Below are positions 15,737-24,247 of a stretch of 46,145 bases of DNA, one piece after another. The stretch spans positions 1-46,145 of the forward strand of contig CALANW010000082.1 in the NCBI GenBank assembly GCA_937926145.1. The letters are read 5' to 3'. The notes beneath the pieces are model-generated. The model saw only the letters and a program-made list of their open reading frames with translations. It was not told where the DNA came from and did no database searches. How positions within the stretch are numbered: position 1 is the first letter of the stretch; each line of letters begins with the position of its first letter. Source of the stretch: an uncultured Ruminococcus sp. (GTDB lineage: Bacteria; Bacillota; Clostridia; Oscillospirales; Ruminococcaceae). The position numbers and the translations under genes are program-made.

Positions 15737-16765
15737 TCAAAGCTTTGGCAGTTCGTCCAAGGTAATAACGTAATCCGAGTTGTAAATATCTTTGAGCGTT
15801 TTTGTGTCGTTGTGGTCGGTGATGTATTCGGTGTGCCAGGTCATGAACCATACCCATTTTGCGTTTGCCTTTTTAAGCTCGTCAACAGTCGGTATCTTTC
15901 CGCATTCGTGGAAAGCAACGGGACGTTTTTCGCCCACTACCTTTACAGTCTTTTCGTAGAGCTTTTCATTTGCACCGTCGTTGTAGGAATCTGCACCTGC
16001 GATATCGACATACTCATCGCCAGGATACCACTTGTCGTAGTCCTTTCCGTTGCTTGAATAGCCAAGCACCCAGATAAGGTTGTCGAGCTCCCAGTAATTC
16101 GTATAGCGGTCATACATCAGCTGCCAGAGCTTTTTGAAGTTCTCCGAGCCGCCCTTGCCCCACCAGAACCATGCGCCGTCAAATTCGTGGAAAGGTCTCC
16201 AAAGCACGGGGATATTCTGATCTTTGAGCTTTTTCAGTGCCTCTGCACCCTTATCCATACCCTTTATGAGCTTTTCATACTCGGGAGTGCCTTTAGTAAG
16301 AGCCTTGTCCCAGTCCTTTATCTCGGTTTTCATCGACTCGCTCCAGCTTCCGCTGAAATCACTGCCGCAGTGCCAGCATATTGTGACGATGCCGCCCTTG
16401 TCGTGCCAAGCCTTTGCACGCTTGTTCACGCCGTCAAAGTCGTCGTTCATATAGTCAAGTCCGCGTATCGCAGGCAGTTTGCCTGTGTTTTTTTCGATAT
16501 AGTCAAACTCGTACTGGTCGCTGCCCATCCACGTTGATTCCTGCTGACCCGAGAGGATATTTTTACCGTAGATGCTGTTGATATAATCGAAAAGCTTGAC
16601 TGCCTCCTTGGTCGCATCGGGGTTTGAGAGCGTGAGCTTATCTGTTTTTGCCGAAGAAGCTGTCGTTGCCGCTTCGGATTGGATAGCAACATCGTTTTTC
16701 GCCGCACAGGCGGTCATTGAGAATGCGATGCTGACAGCGCACACTATTGAGATAAATTTTTTCAT
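15737..16765 (-). CDS. GH26 beta-mannanase lipoprotein
   Basis: Endo-acting glycoside hydrolase of family 26, which cleaves beta-1,4-mannan backbones. The 342-aa protein has a signal peptide with lipobox MTAC (Cys20), a Ser/Thr/Ala-rich linker to about residue 42, then one catalytic domain. The acid/base Glu194 is in WRPFHEFDGAWFWWG and the nucleophile Glu287 in PVAFHECGK. Other family marks are LSGQQEST near 71 and ICWHCGSDF near 129. There is no carbohydrate-binding module or dockerin, so it is anchored to the membrane and acts on short or dissolved mannans near the cell. It starts 5 nt after the SGNH hydrolase gene and shares its promoter. Confidence 0.9.
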   Translation of the reverse strand: MKKFISIVCAVSIAFSMTACAAKNDVAIQSEAATTASSAKTDKLTLSNPDATKEAVKLFDYINSIYGKNILSGQQESTWMGSDQYEFDYIEKNTGKLPAIRGLDYMNDDFDGVNKRAKAWHDKGGIVTICWHCGSDFSGSWSESMKTEIKDWDKALTKGTPEYEKLIKGMDKGAEALKKLKDQNIPVLWRPFHEFDGAWFWWGKGGSENFKKLWQLMYDRYTNYWELDNLIWVLGYSSNGKDYDKWYPGDEYVDIAGADSYNDGANEKLYEKTVKVVGEKRPVAFHECGKIPTVDELKKANAKWVWFMTWHTEYITDHNDTKTLKDIYNSDYVITLDELPKL

Positions 16766-16770
16766 AGCTT

Positions 16771-17394
16771 TTATTCCTTTACATATTTCATAATATCGTC
16801 ATAGATCGCACGGTAGCCGTTTTCGTTAATGTGCATACCCTCAATCGTGAACTCGGCTTTAAGTCTGCCCTTTTCGTCCTTGAGGTTTTTGTTGATGTCG
16901 ATGTAACGCTGACCGTGTTTTTCGGCAAGCTTTTTCACCTCGGCATTGGCAGCGGTTATCTTTTCATTCGTGCGAATTTTAAGGCACTCCTTCATCTCCT
17001 CCGAAGCGGCTTCAAAGTTGACGGGATAGTACGCCATAAGGTAAATTTTCACATTCGGAACGGCTTTTTCGACAGTTGTGATTATCCTGTCATAGTTCGC
17101 CATAAGGTCGCTTATCGGTATGCTCGACCAGCTTAGATCATTTGTGCCGATGTTTATAAACAGCTTTGACGGTGCAAGGTCAACTGCGCAGACATCGATC
17201 ACATTCAGCAGTTCATCGGAGAGAAATCCACCCACTCCTCGGTTATAGATAACGGTATCATCGTTATGTTCTTTGAGAAGCTTATTTATCGGGAACATTT
17301 CCATGAGCGACGAGCCTGCGAAAACCACCTTACCCTTTTCGGCGGTCTTGTTTTCCTCACGGTAACGTTCGACCTTCATTTCTTTATCGGTCAT
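16771..17394 (-). CDS. SGNH/GDSL-family hydrolase, possible carbohydrate acetyl esterase
   Basis: A 207-aa hydrolase with the SGNH blocks in order: GSSLME with catalytic Ser29, the block II Gly in NRGVGG, GTNDL with the block III Asn, and EGMHINENGY with the catalytic His near the end. No signal peptide is visible, so it should act inside the cell. Being cotranscribed with a mannanase, it could remove acetyl groups from imported manno-oligosaccharides, but the substrate is inferred from context only. I take ATG 17394 (residue 4 of the longer frame), because GAGGTG lies 6 nt before it; the upstream GTG overlaps that site. Confidence 0.8.
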   Translation of the reverse strand: MTDKEMKVERYREENKTAEKGKVVFAGSSLMEMFPINKLLKEHNDDTVIYNRGVGGFLSDELLNVIDVCAVDLAPSKLFINIGTNDLSWSSIPISDLMANYDRIITTVEKAVPNVKIYLMAYYPVNFEAASEEMKECLKIRTNEKITAANAEVKKLAEKHGQRYIDINKNLKDEKGRLKAEFTIEGMHINENGYRAIYDDIMKYVKE

Positions 17395-17428
17395 TTTGGA
17401 CACCTCATTTTTGTTATTTTGTACAATA

Positions 17429-17458
17429 ATTATAGCAAAACAGAGTTTGATTTTTCAA
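17429..17458 (-). promoter_or_regulatory. Promoter of the SGNH-mannanase operon
   Basis: On the - strand, TTGAAA (17453-17458), 18-nt spacer, perfect TATAAT (complement of 17429-17434), 35 bp before the chosen ATG. Confidence 0.7.
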
Positions 17459-17488
17459 GATATATAAAATGAACTGGATAAAAACAAT

Positions 17489-17517
17489 TTGCTTTTTGGC
17501 AAAAAAAGTGTTATAAT
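17489..17517 (+). promoter_or_regulatory. Extended -10 promoter of the NRPS gene
   Basis: TATAAT at 17512-17517 with a TG one base upstream (TGTTATAAT), an extended -10 element. The -35 at 17489-17494 (TTGCTT) is poor, but the spacing is 17. It lies inside the longest open frame, so translation must start downstream, at 17552. Confidence 0.5.
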
Positions 17518-17551
17518 GTTTGTGAATTTTGTATTATTGGGGATGTGTGCA

Positions 17552-20500
17552 ATGGAAAAATTCGGTCTTACGCCTGCACAGCGGAATATTGACGATATGC
17601 AGCGTTTTTACAGCGGCACGGCGATATCCGTTCTGTGCGGAGCGGTCATATTTGAGGAAAAGCTTGAACTGAAGCTGCTTTTTCGGGCGGCAAGGCTTGT
17701 GATAAGTCGGCAGGAGGCGCTTCGCCTGCGTTTTTGTACGGAAAACGGCAGGACGGTGCAGTATGTCTCGTCCGAGGGCGGCGAGGATATCGCTTTTGCT
17801 GAATTTGCGGACGAAAATGCGCTCCGTTCCTACTGTCAGTCGCAGGCAAGACAGCCCTTTTCGTGTGACGGTGAGATGTTCCGAATGACGGTGTTCGCCC
17901 TGCCCGAGAAAACAGGGATAATGCTTTGTGCGAGCCATCTCATCGCAGACGCTTGGACTTACAGCGTTCTTGCGCACGATGTTTATGAAATTTACGGTCA
18001 GCTTTCAAGGGGTGAAAATGCTGATACCGAGGTGCAAAGCTTCAAGTCTGCCGCTAAGCGCAGGAACAGCGAAAAGGCACTTGAAAAACAGCGTGACGAT
18101 CTGCGTTTCTGGGGGGAAAAATACACAGACGGAGCTTCGCCCACTCCCGTCAGGAGCTATCGCAGAGAGGAAACGGACGCTTCGGCGGAGAGATATACGA
18201 CGATTATTCCGCACGATATTTCGGCGGCGGTGAAAAGCTATTGCAAGGAAAATGATGTTTCCGAAGCGGTGGTTTTTGAAGCCACACTGATGATATATCT
18301 GTCGAAGATAAACGGTGATCGAGGCACGGTAACTATCGGCGTTCCCATCCTCGGCAGGAGCGGCGCAAGGGAGAAAAGCACGGCAGGAATGTTCATCTCA
18401 ACTCTTCCGCTGACGGTCGATATCGGCGATCATACAGATGAGCTTTTCAAAAATATATCGAACGGGCATAGGGATATTTTCCGACACAGAGATGTTTCGC
18501 TCGGGGAAATTCTTCACGGGATAAAGGAAAAAACGGGCGGCTCGGGGCGGCTTTTCGATGCGGCGTTCAGCTTTCAGAATGCGCGGACGGATATTCCTGC
18601 GAGGACGGAATGGTTCGGGAACGGTTGGCTCGAAGTGCCGCTTTCCGTTCACATTGATGACCGTGACAGTCTTGGCTCATTCACGCTGACGATAGATCAC
18701 CGCACGGCTGTTTTTCCGCAGAGTGACGAAGTTGAACTGCTTGCACAGCGTTTTATACATATTCTAAAGCAGGTCGTTTCGGGAAAAAACATCGGTGAGA
18801 TCTCCGTTCTTTCCGATGATGAATTCGATATGCTGATAAAACGCTTCAACGAAACGAGTGTCGGTTTTGCTTCGGATAAGTGCGTACACGAAGCCTTTTC
18901 CGAGCTTGCGGCTAAAACGCCAGACAGGACGGCTCTTGTTTTCAGGGGTGAAAGCTTCACTTACGGTCGGCTTGAAGAGATGTCGGGAGCGCTGGCGGCT
19001 TTTCTGCGTGACAAGGGAATTTCGCACGGTGACATCGTTCCGATAATTTCGGTAAGAAGTCCGTACCTTATAATTGCGATGCTTGCGGTGATGAAAACGG
19101 GCGGTGCGTATATGCCCGTTTCGCCCGAATATCCTGCCGAGCGTATTCGGTTTATGCTGAAAAATGTCGGTGCGAAGCTTGCGCTGGTCTGCGGTGCGGA
19201 CATTGATATTTCCGAGGAAATACAGCTTGAAAGCTTTGACTATTCCTATGTTTCCGACACTGCGCCCGTGAAAACCTCGCCCGAAGATATCTGCTATGTT
19301 ATCTTCACATCGGGTTCAACGGGAAAGCCGAAAGGTACGCTGATATCGCACAGAAACGTTATGAACTACTGCTCGGCAAATCGTTTCAACGTTGTCGGCG
19401 GAATCCTCGGCGAAGATATCCGAAGCATCGTTTCGGTAACGGACATTGTTTTCGATATTTTCGTGACGGAAAGTATTCTGCCGCTTCTGAACGGGATAAC
19501 GATATACCTTGCCGATGATGAGCAGGCGGCTTCGCAGAGGGCGCTCGGCAGGCTCATTGAAGAGAGCGGCGCGCAGGTCGTTCAGACAACGCCTACAAAA
19601 ATGCGCAGCTATCTTTTTGACGAAAACTATCTTGGCTATCTTTCCAAGCTGAAAGCGATAATTCTCGGCGGTGAGGAGTTTCCGCCGTCGCTCTGCGCAA
19701 AACTGAAAAAACTGACGAATGCTAAGCTTTACAACATTTACGGACCTGCCGAAACGACAGTATGGTCAGCGTTTGCGGCGGCTGATGAAGCGGATATGAC
19801 TATCGGAAAGCCTGTCGCAAACACGAGGATATATATTCTTGACGAGGCTTTGAAGCCTGCTCCCGTCGGCATCGGCGGTGAGATATTTATTTCGGGGAGC
19901 GGCGTGGGAAAAGGCTATCTCGGCGAGGAAAAGCTCACGGCTGAAAGGTTTCTTCCCGACCCGTTTTTTATCGGCGAAACGATGTACCGCACGGGTGATA
20001 TGGGCATTATGCGCGCTGACGGGAACATTGAATTTCTCGGCAGAAAGGACTTTCAGATAAAGCTACGCGGACTTCGCATCGAGCTTGGCGAAATTGAAAA
20101 TGCGCTCTGCTCATTCGGCGGAATAACAAATGCGGCGGTCGTATGCAGGACGGACGGCAGGGGCGAAAAATATCTTGCGGCTTTTTACACGGGTGCTTTT
20201 GCCGATGAGCGGGAGCTTCGCAGGTTTTTGTCGGAAAAACTGCCTGCTTATATGATACCGAACTGCTTTGCACACCTTGCGAAAATGCCGCTGACAGCGA
20301 GCGGAAAGACTGACAGAAAGGCTCTGCCCGAGGTGGTTTTTGCACCGAGCGAACGTGAATACACTGCGCCGAAAAACGATGCGGAACGCAAGCTTTGCAC
20401 CTATGCGGCAAAAGTCCTCGGCATTGAGCGTGTCGGGGCGGAGGACGATTTTTTCGAGCTTGGCGGCGACAGCTTTTCAGCAATGGAGCTCACGGCACTT

Positions 20501-21280
20501 GCGATGCAGGACGGCTTTGCTTTCACGCCCAAGGACATCTACATTAACCGCACGGCGAGAAAGCTTGCGGCTATGGAAAAGCCCTCGGAAAAACGCACGA
20601 ACTACGGCGTTTATCCTATGGAGCGAACCTCGGGTGACCGCAGGCTTTTTGCGGCATTTGCAAAGCTTTCCCATTCGCTTTACAGCTTCAAGGTGACGGG
20701 ACTTGAACGGCTTCGCCCGAATGAAAAATACATTCTCTGTCCCAATCACGAAAGCGACCTCGACTGTATGTGGGTATGGACTGCGCTCGGCAAAACGGCA
20801 AAGCTTGACGAGGTTTGTGCGCTTATTGCGGCGGAGCATCTGGAAAAGCCCGTTCCGAAGCGTGTTTTCCGCATCACGGGCGGCATACCAATTGAGCGAA
20901 AGGGAGATTTTGCACCTGCGCTTGAACGTGCGCTCGAAGTTCTAACGGGAGAAAAGCGTTTTCTGCTCATTCACCCAGAGGGTACACGGACGAGGTCGGG
21001 ACGGCTCGGAAAATTCAAAAAGGGTGCGGCTTTGCTCTCAAAAAAATCGGGCGTAAAGGCAGTTCCCGTTTACATCGGCGGTTCGGGAAGAATTTTTCCC
21101 GTTTACAGAAATTCGCCGCGGCTTTTTGATGTTGAAAAGCTGAAAAAATATTCGCTGACGATAGAATTCGGCGAGCCTATCGACCCGAAAGGCAAAAGTT
21201 CTGATGAAATTACGGAAAAGCTGTTTCGTGCAGTTTCGGAAATGAGGGAGAAGCACAATGGTGATAGCAACGGACGCTGA
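17552..21280 (+). CDS. Single-module NRPS fused to a PlsC-type acyltransferase (C-A-PCP-PlsC)
   Basis: A 1242-aa multidomain protein. (1) Condensation domain, about 1-420; the HHxxxDG motif is SHLIADAW near residue 128, so the catalytic second His and the Asp remain. (2) Adenylation domain, about 435-930, with IFTSGSTGKPKG, YGPAETT, YRTGD and a final ASGKTDRKALPE. Pocket residues aligned by eye give D-I-T-Q-I-G-I-V-W-K, close to the glycine code DILQLGLIWK. (3) Carrier protein with ELGGDSF, phosphopantetheine Ser near 974. (4) Acyltransferase, about 1040-1225, with NHESDLD (H-x4-D) and HPEGTRTRSG. No thioesterase or reductase is present. A likely scheme is N-acylation of a PCP-bound glycine by the condensation domain and release or further acylation by the PlsC domain, giving a lipoamino acid. 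That scheme is inference. ATG 17552 follows GGGG and lies downstream of the promoter. Confidence 0.85.
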   Translation: MEKFGLTPAQRNIDDMQRFYSGTAISVLCGAVIFEEKLELKLLFRAARLVISRQEALRLRFCTENGRTVQYVSSEGGEDIAFAEFADENALRSYCQSQARQPFSCDGEMFRMTVFALPEKTGIMLCASHLIADAWTYSVLAHDVYEIYGQLSRGENADTEVQSFKSAAKRRNSEKALEKQRDDLRFWGEKYTDGASPTPVRSYRREETDASAERYTTIIPHDISAAVKSYCKENDVSEAVVFEATLMIYLSKINGDRGTVTIGVPILGRSGAREKSTAGMFISTLPLTVDIGDHTDELFKNISNGHRDIFRHRDVSLGEILHGIKEKTGGSGRLFDAAFSFQNARTDIPARTEWFGNGWLEVPLSVHIDDRDSLGSFTLTIDHRTAVFPQSDEVELLAQRFIHILKQVVSGKNIGEISVLSDDEFDMLIKRFNETSVGFASDKCVHEAFSELAAKTPDRTALVFRGESFTYGRLEEMSGALAAFLRDKGISHGDIVPIISVRSPYLIIAMLAVMKTGGAYMPVSPEYPAERIRFMLKNVGAKLALVCGADIDISEEIQLESFDYSYVSDTAPVKTSPEDICYVIFTSGSTGKPKGTLISHRNVMNYCSANRFNVVGGILGEDIRSIVSVTDIVFDIFVTESILPLLNGITIYLADDEQAASQRALGRLIEESGAQVVQTTPTKMRSYLFDENYLGYLSKLKAIILGGEEFPPSLCAKLKKLTNAKLYNIYGPAETTVWSAFAAADEADMTIGKPVANTRIYILDEALKPAPVGIGGEIFISGSGVGKGYLGEEKLTAERFLPDPFFIGETMYRTGDMGIMRADGNIEFLGRKDFQIKLRGLRIELGEIENALCSFGGITNAAVVCRTDGRGEKYLAAFYTGAFADERELRRFLSEKLPAYMIPNCFAHLAKMPLTASGKTDRKALPEVVFAPSEREYTAPKNDAERKLCTYAAKVLGIERVGAEDDFFELGGDSFSAMELTALAMQDGFAFTPKDIYINRTARKLAAMEKPSEKRTNYGVYPMERTSGDRRLFAAFAKLSHSLYSFKVTGLERLRPNEKYILCPNHESDLDCMWVWTALGKTAKLDEVCALIAAEHLEKPVPKRVFRITGGIPIERKGDFAPALERALEVLTGEKRFLLIHPEGTRTRSGRLGKFKKGAALLSKKSGVKAVPVYIGGSGRIFPVYRNSPRLFDVEKLKKYSLTIEFGEPIDPKGKSSDEITEKLFRAVSEMREKHNGDSNGR

Positions 21281-21839
21281 CGGCGTACTCACGGATATGT
21301 CGGGGTTCAATTATGTCTACGGTGAGCGTTTTTTCGGACACGCTCCGACCGACCCGAGCGGCTACACGACTGCGGAGATATTCGGCGAGAGCAAGCGGCG
21401 TGAATTTCTGTTCGGTTTGCGGCATTTTTACGATTACTGCAGTAGACTCTCTCCCCGTGAAAACGCTGTTGAGGTCTGCGGAAGGCTTTGTTCGGGCGAA
21501 AATGAGCTTTACGTTATAACGGCGAGAAAGTTTTCCACACAGCGAACGCCGCTCGGTGCATTGAGCAGGCGCTTGTTTCAAAAATGGATTGGCAAAAACG
21601 GCTTTCACTTCAACGATATCTTCTACTGCTCCGAAGTCGGTACGCCGCCACAAAAGCTTGGTTTTTGCAGGCGCATTTCAGCCGACATTATGATCGAGGA
21701 CAAGGGCGACACTGCGCTTTATCTTGCCGAAAACGGGATAAGGGTACTGCTTTTCGATGCGCCGTACAATCAGGATATCTCGCACGAAAATATTGTTAGG
21801 GTATTCTCTTGGAATGAGATTTTCGATATTCTTCTCTGA
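21258..21839 (+). CDS. HAD-superfamily hydrolase coupled to the NRPS gene
   Basis: A 193-aa protein with HAD motif I DADGVLTD at about 5-12 (nucleophile and acid/base Asp), motif II near VITAR, and motif IV near MIEDKGD. This layout recalls small 5'-nucleotidase-like HAD phosphatases. It starts 23 nt inside the end of the NRPS gene, behind GAGGGAGAAG, so the two proteins are translationally coupled and very probably act in one pathway. Possible substrates are a phosphorylated lipid head group, an acyl phosphate or a phosphorylated intermediate. No membrane segment is seen. The nucleotidase role cannot be excluded. Confidence 0.72.
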   Translation: MVIATDADGVLTDMSGFNYVYGERFFGHAPTDPSGYTTAEIFGESKRREFLFGLRHFYDYCSRLSPRENAVEVCGRLCSGENELYVITARKFSTQRTPLGALSRRLFQKWIGKNGFHFNDIFYCSEVGTPPQKLGFCRRISADIMIEDKGDTALYLAENGIRVLLFDAPYNQDISHENIVRVFSWNEIFDILL

Positions 21840-21916
21840 AGTAAAAATCAAAGCTAAAGTTTTGGCAAATTTTGACGATATATGTTATATATTATGATTT
21901 TTAAGGGGACAAAATT

Positions 21917-23071
21917 ATGAAAAACATAAGAAAAAAAACCGCCTTTATGCTTGCATTTGCCGCAATTGCGCTCTCCGCATGCGGAAACGGCGGAAATGGC
22001 ACTGTCATGGAAACATCTCCCGAAACAGTCACAGCCTCGGAGGAGACCACAGTGACCGAACCCGAGGAAACAACAGCCGAAAGCACGGAAACGGCCGTCA
22101 GCGAGGAAAGCTCCGAAAGTGAGACCGAGGAAACGACCGAAAATATTGCATACGAGCTTTTCCATCAGGTAACGCCGAACAATATCACATCTCCCGAGGT
22201 CATAAAGGGCGCACCCGAGGTCTGCAATATTGATGCAATTATGGCTTCACGCCGTGATGATATGTTCAAATTTGCCGATCCATATCCCGAAAGCTATTAT
22301 GATGAAGAGAAACAAAGCATAGAGTACATATACAAAAATGCTGTTGAATATGCCGAGAGCTATTTCGGCTACTCGTTCGACAATGCTTCGCCCGTGATCT
22401 CCTATGTAAAGTACGATTTTGATCTTGACGGCAGGGACGAATACTATCTTTGTATGGTGGAATATCTCAACAAGAAGCTTGAAGAATATTATGATGATGG
22501 ACTCGGAAATCAGACGAATTTTTATGATGCGGCTTCGCTTTTCTCAGTTTATTATATTGAGGACAACGGAGAATATCAGCTTGCACTCGGAGAGCTGTTA
22601 AAACTTTCCGCACCCGAAGCTTCGCTCGGTCCATACACCGTGGACGAGGACGATATGCTCTTTGAAGTCCGCTGCGGATATGAGAGCTATATGAAGCCGC
22701 AGATCATCGATTATGGCGACAGCAGACAGCTTTTCTGGGATCAGGCTATCTCCTACCCTATCGATTACGGTGCAGACCTTTTCTGGGGAAGCAAACATCT
22801 TCGCATTGCATACTCCGAGCCGAACGAAAAGCTTCGCGGATTCTGCGATTATGAGTGCATTGAATACGGCGTTACCGCCGAACAGGAAGCTGAGTTCTAT
22901 CTTAGCGGCGGTGTTCCCGAAAGTGCGAACATTGATTATCTTGACGAGAACAACTACATCGTATGGAACGGCAGTGAATATGTTCACAGCTGTATCGCTT
23001 ACGACAAGGAGAGCGGAACTTCGGAATTCACGGTAAAGGACGAGGTTCTGCCTTGGGATATCCGTGAATAA
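21917..23071 (+). CDS. Thr/Glu-rich lipoprotein of unknown function
   Basis: 384 aa. Signal peptide with lipobox LSAC (Cys22), then a low-complexity linker of Thr, Glu and Ser to about residue 76, then a globular domain rich in Tyr, Asp and Glu that I do not recognise. The segment YDFDLDGRDEYYL has the DxDxDG form of a calcium-binding loop. The linker resembles that of the lipoprotein gene after it, but the globular parts differ. AAGGGGA lies upstream of the ATG. A weak promoter (TTGGCA 21862-21867, 18 nt, TATATA) could serve it, or it may be read from the NRPS promoter, since no terminator is seen after the HAD gene. Role unknown. Confidence 0.72.
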   Translation: MKNIRKKTAFMLAFAAIALSACGNGGNGTVMETSPETVTASEETTVTEPEETTAESTETAVSEESSESETEETTENIAYELFHQVTPNNITSPEVIKGAPEVCNIDAIMASRRDDMFKFADPYPESYYDEEKQSIEYIYKNAVEYAESYFGYSFDNASPVISYVKYDFDLDGRDEYYLCMVEYLNKKLEEYYDDGLGNQTNFYDAASLFSVYYIEDNGEYQLALGELLKLSAPEASLGPYTVDEDDMLFEVRCGYESYMKPQIIDYGDSRQLFWDQAISYPIDYGADLFWGSKHLRIAYSEPNEKLRGFCDYECIEYGVTAEQEAEFYLSGGVPESANIDYLDENNYIVWNGSEYVHSCIAYDKESGTSEFTVKDEVLPWDIRE

Positions 23072-23186
23072 GATTTCGGGACAGAATAATCTTTTCTCAA
23101 AACTTTCTGCCTTTGTGCCTTGTACATATAATTATTTTATCGGCGTTTAAAACTATGCAATACAAAATCGGCATATCGTTTTTTAC

Positions 23187-23215
23187 TTGACAATAAAAAA
23201 TCATTGATGTATAAT
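23187..23215 (+). promoter_or_regulatory. Consensus sigma-A promoter of the second lipoprotein gene
   Basis: TTGACA (23187-23192), 17-nt spacer, TATAAT (23210-23215): a perfect match to consensus, 40 bp before the ATG at 23256. It implies strong constitutive transcription or control by an unseen repressor. Confidence 0.85.
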
Positions 23216-23255
23216 ACCATAAGCAATCAAAATTGCAGGGAAAGGATGATAGTTT

Positions 23256-23963
23256 ATGAAAAAGATACTTGCAATGATAGGCGCTGTATGCCTTATTCTC
23301 ACTTCCTGCTCATCAGTGAAGAATGAACCTGCCGAAACCACAGGTGAAGCAGAAACTTCTTCCGTGACCGAAGCAGAAACAACTGCAGCGGAAAGCGAAC
23401 AGACCGAGGCTGAAGCAACCGAAACCGAAGCTGAAGAAACCACAGATGTTTCTTTTGATGACGGCGATTCGGAGATAAGTGAAGAAGAAAACCGCATTTA
23501 CACCGCAAAAGAGCTTTTGGGCGCGCTCAACTACATCGATCAGATCGGCGGAGGAAATATCCCGAGGGACGATGAAAACGCCACCGATATTGGCGGCAGA
23601 CAGTTTGCAAAGGTCATCGCACAGTTCACCGACACAGCTGACCTTGACGAGTATATGCACAGCTATCTCACCGATAATTTTATCAAAAGCAGATATTCGG
23701 GAATCCTCGGCGGTGACGAGCCTTACTACATTGATATTGACGGTGAGCTTTACGGTTATGTTACAGCCAAGGGCAGTGGTTTCAGCTGGATAGAAGAAGA
23801 TTACTACCCCGTTGTTGAATTAAAGGATTCCGCTGATGACAATTACACCATTACTACAAAGTTTGACGATTACGGCGCTGAAACCGAAATGGAAGTCAAA
23901 ATTGTAATGGACAATGGTTACTGGAAGATAGATTCTATCTCTTACGGCGGAAACACTTATTGA
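23256..23963 (+). CDS. Thr/Glu-rich lipoprotein of unknown function
   Basis: 235 aa. Signal peptide with lipobox LTSC (Cys18), then an acidic Thr/Glu/Ala linker to about residue 66, rich in TEAE repeats, then a domain of about 155 residues. The domain ends in a pattern of beta strands (YTITTKFDDYG, EMEVKIVMDNGYWKIDSISY), like small extracellular NTF2/DUF4878-like folds in which a final WKIDSI strand is common. That comparison is weak. AAAGGATG precedes the start. Its own consensus promoter and the terminator after it make it a single transcription unit. Confidence 0.72.
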   Translation: MKKILAMIGAVCLILTSCSSVKNEPAETTGEAETSSVTEAETTAAESEQTEAEATETEAEETTDVSFDDGDSEISEEENRIYTAKELLGALNYIDQIGGGNIPRDDENATDIGGRQFAKVIAQFTDTADLDEYMHSYLTDNFIKSRYSGILGGDEPYYIDIDGELYGYVTAKGSGFSWIEEDYYPVVELKDSADDNYTITTKFDDYGAETEMEVKIVMDNGYWKIDSISYGGNTY

Positions 23964-24247
23964 TTAATTCGGAATTCGGAATGCGGAATTCTGAATTATT
24001 TTTGCTGTGTTAATTTTTTTAAATTTTAGGGGACGGGTTTCCGTCCTCTGCCGCAGAGTATTTTCTAATAAACAAAACCTGTTTTCAATGGATTAATTGT
24101 CCTTTGAAAACAGGTTTATTTTTTTGAGAAAATTGCTGACGCGGTTTGGGACAGACACTATGTTACTCTTGACAGAAACCCGTCCCCTACGTTTTCAAAA
24201 CAAATTCACGGAACAAAATAATTCCGAATTCATAATTCCGAATTAAA
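23963..24247. repeat. Nested inverted repeats between the lipoprotein and transporter genes
   Basis: Three inverted repeats sit inside one another. Outer: TTCGGAATT-type repeats at 23963-24000 against AATTCCGAA at 24217-24247. Middle: AGGGGACGGGTTT (24028-24040) perfectly complementary to 24176-24188. Inner: the terminator hairpin 24075-24117. The middle part shares AGGGGACGG and CCGCAGAGT at similar spacing with the complement of the repeat at 91-178. No open frame of note lies inside. Confidence 0.6.
24075..24125 (+). terminator. Strong terminator of the lipoprotein gene
   Basis: AAACCTGTTTTCAA (24075-24088) and TTGAAAACAGGTTT (24104-24117), a perfect 14-bp stem, followed by a run of Ts to 24125. 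Inner GGA/TCC bases can extend the stem. It may also stop the convergent transporter transcript. Confidence 0.85.
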
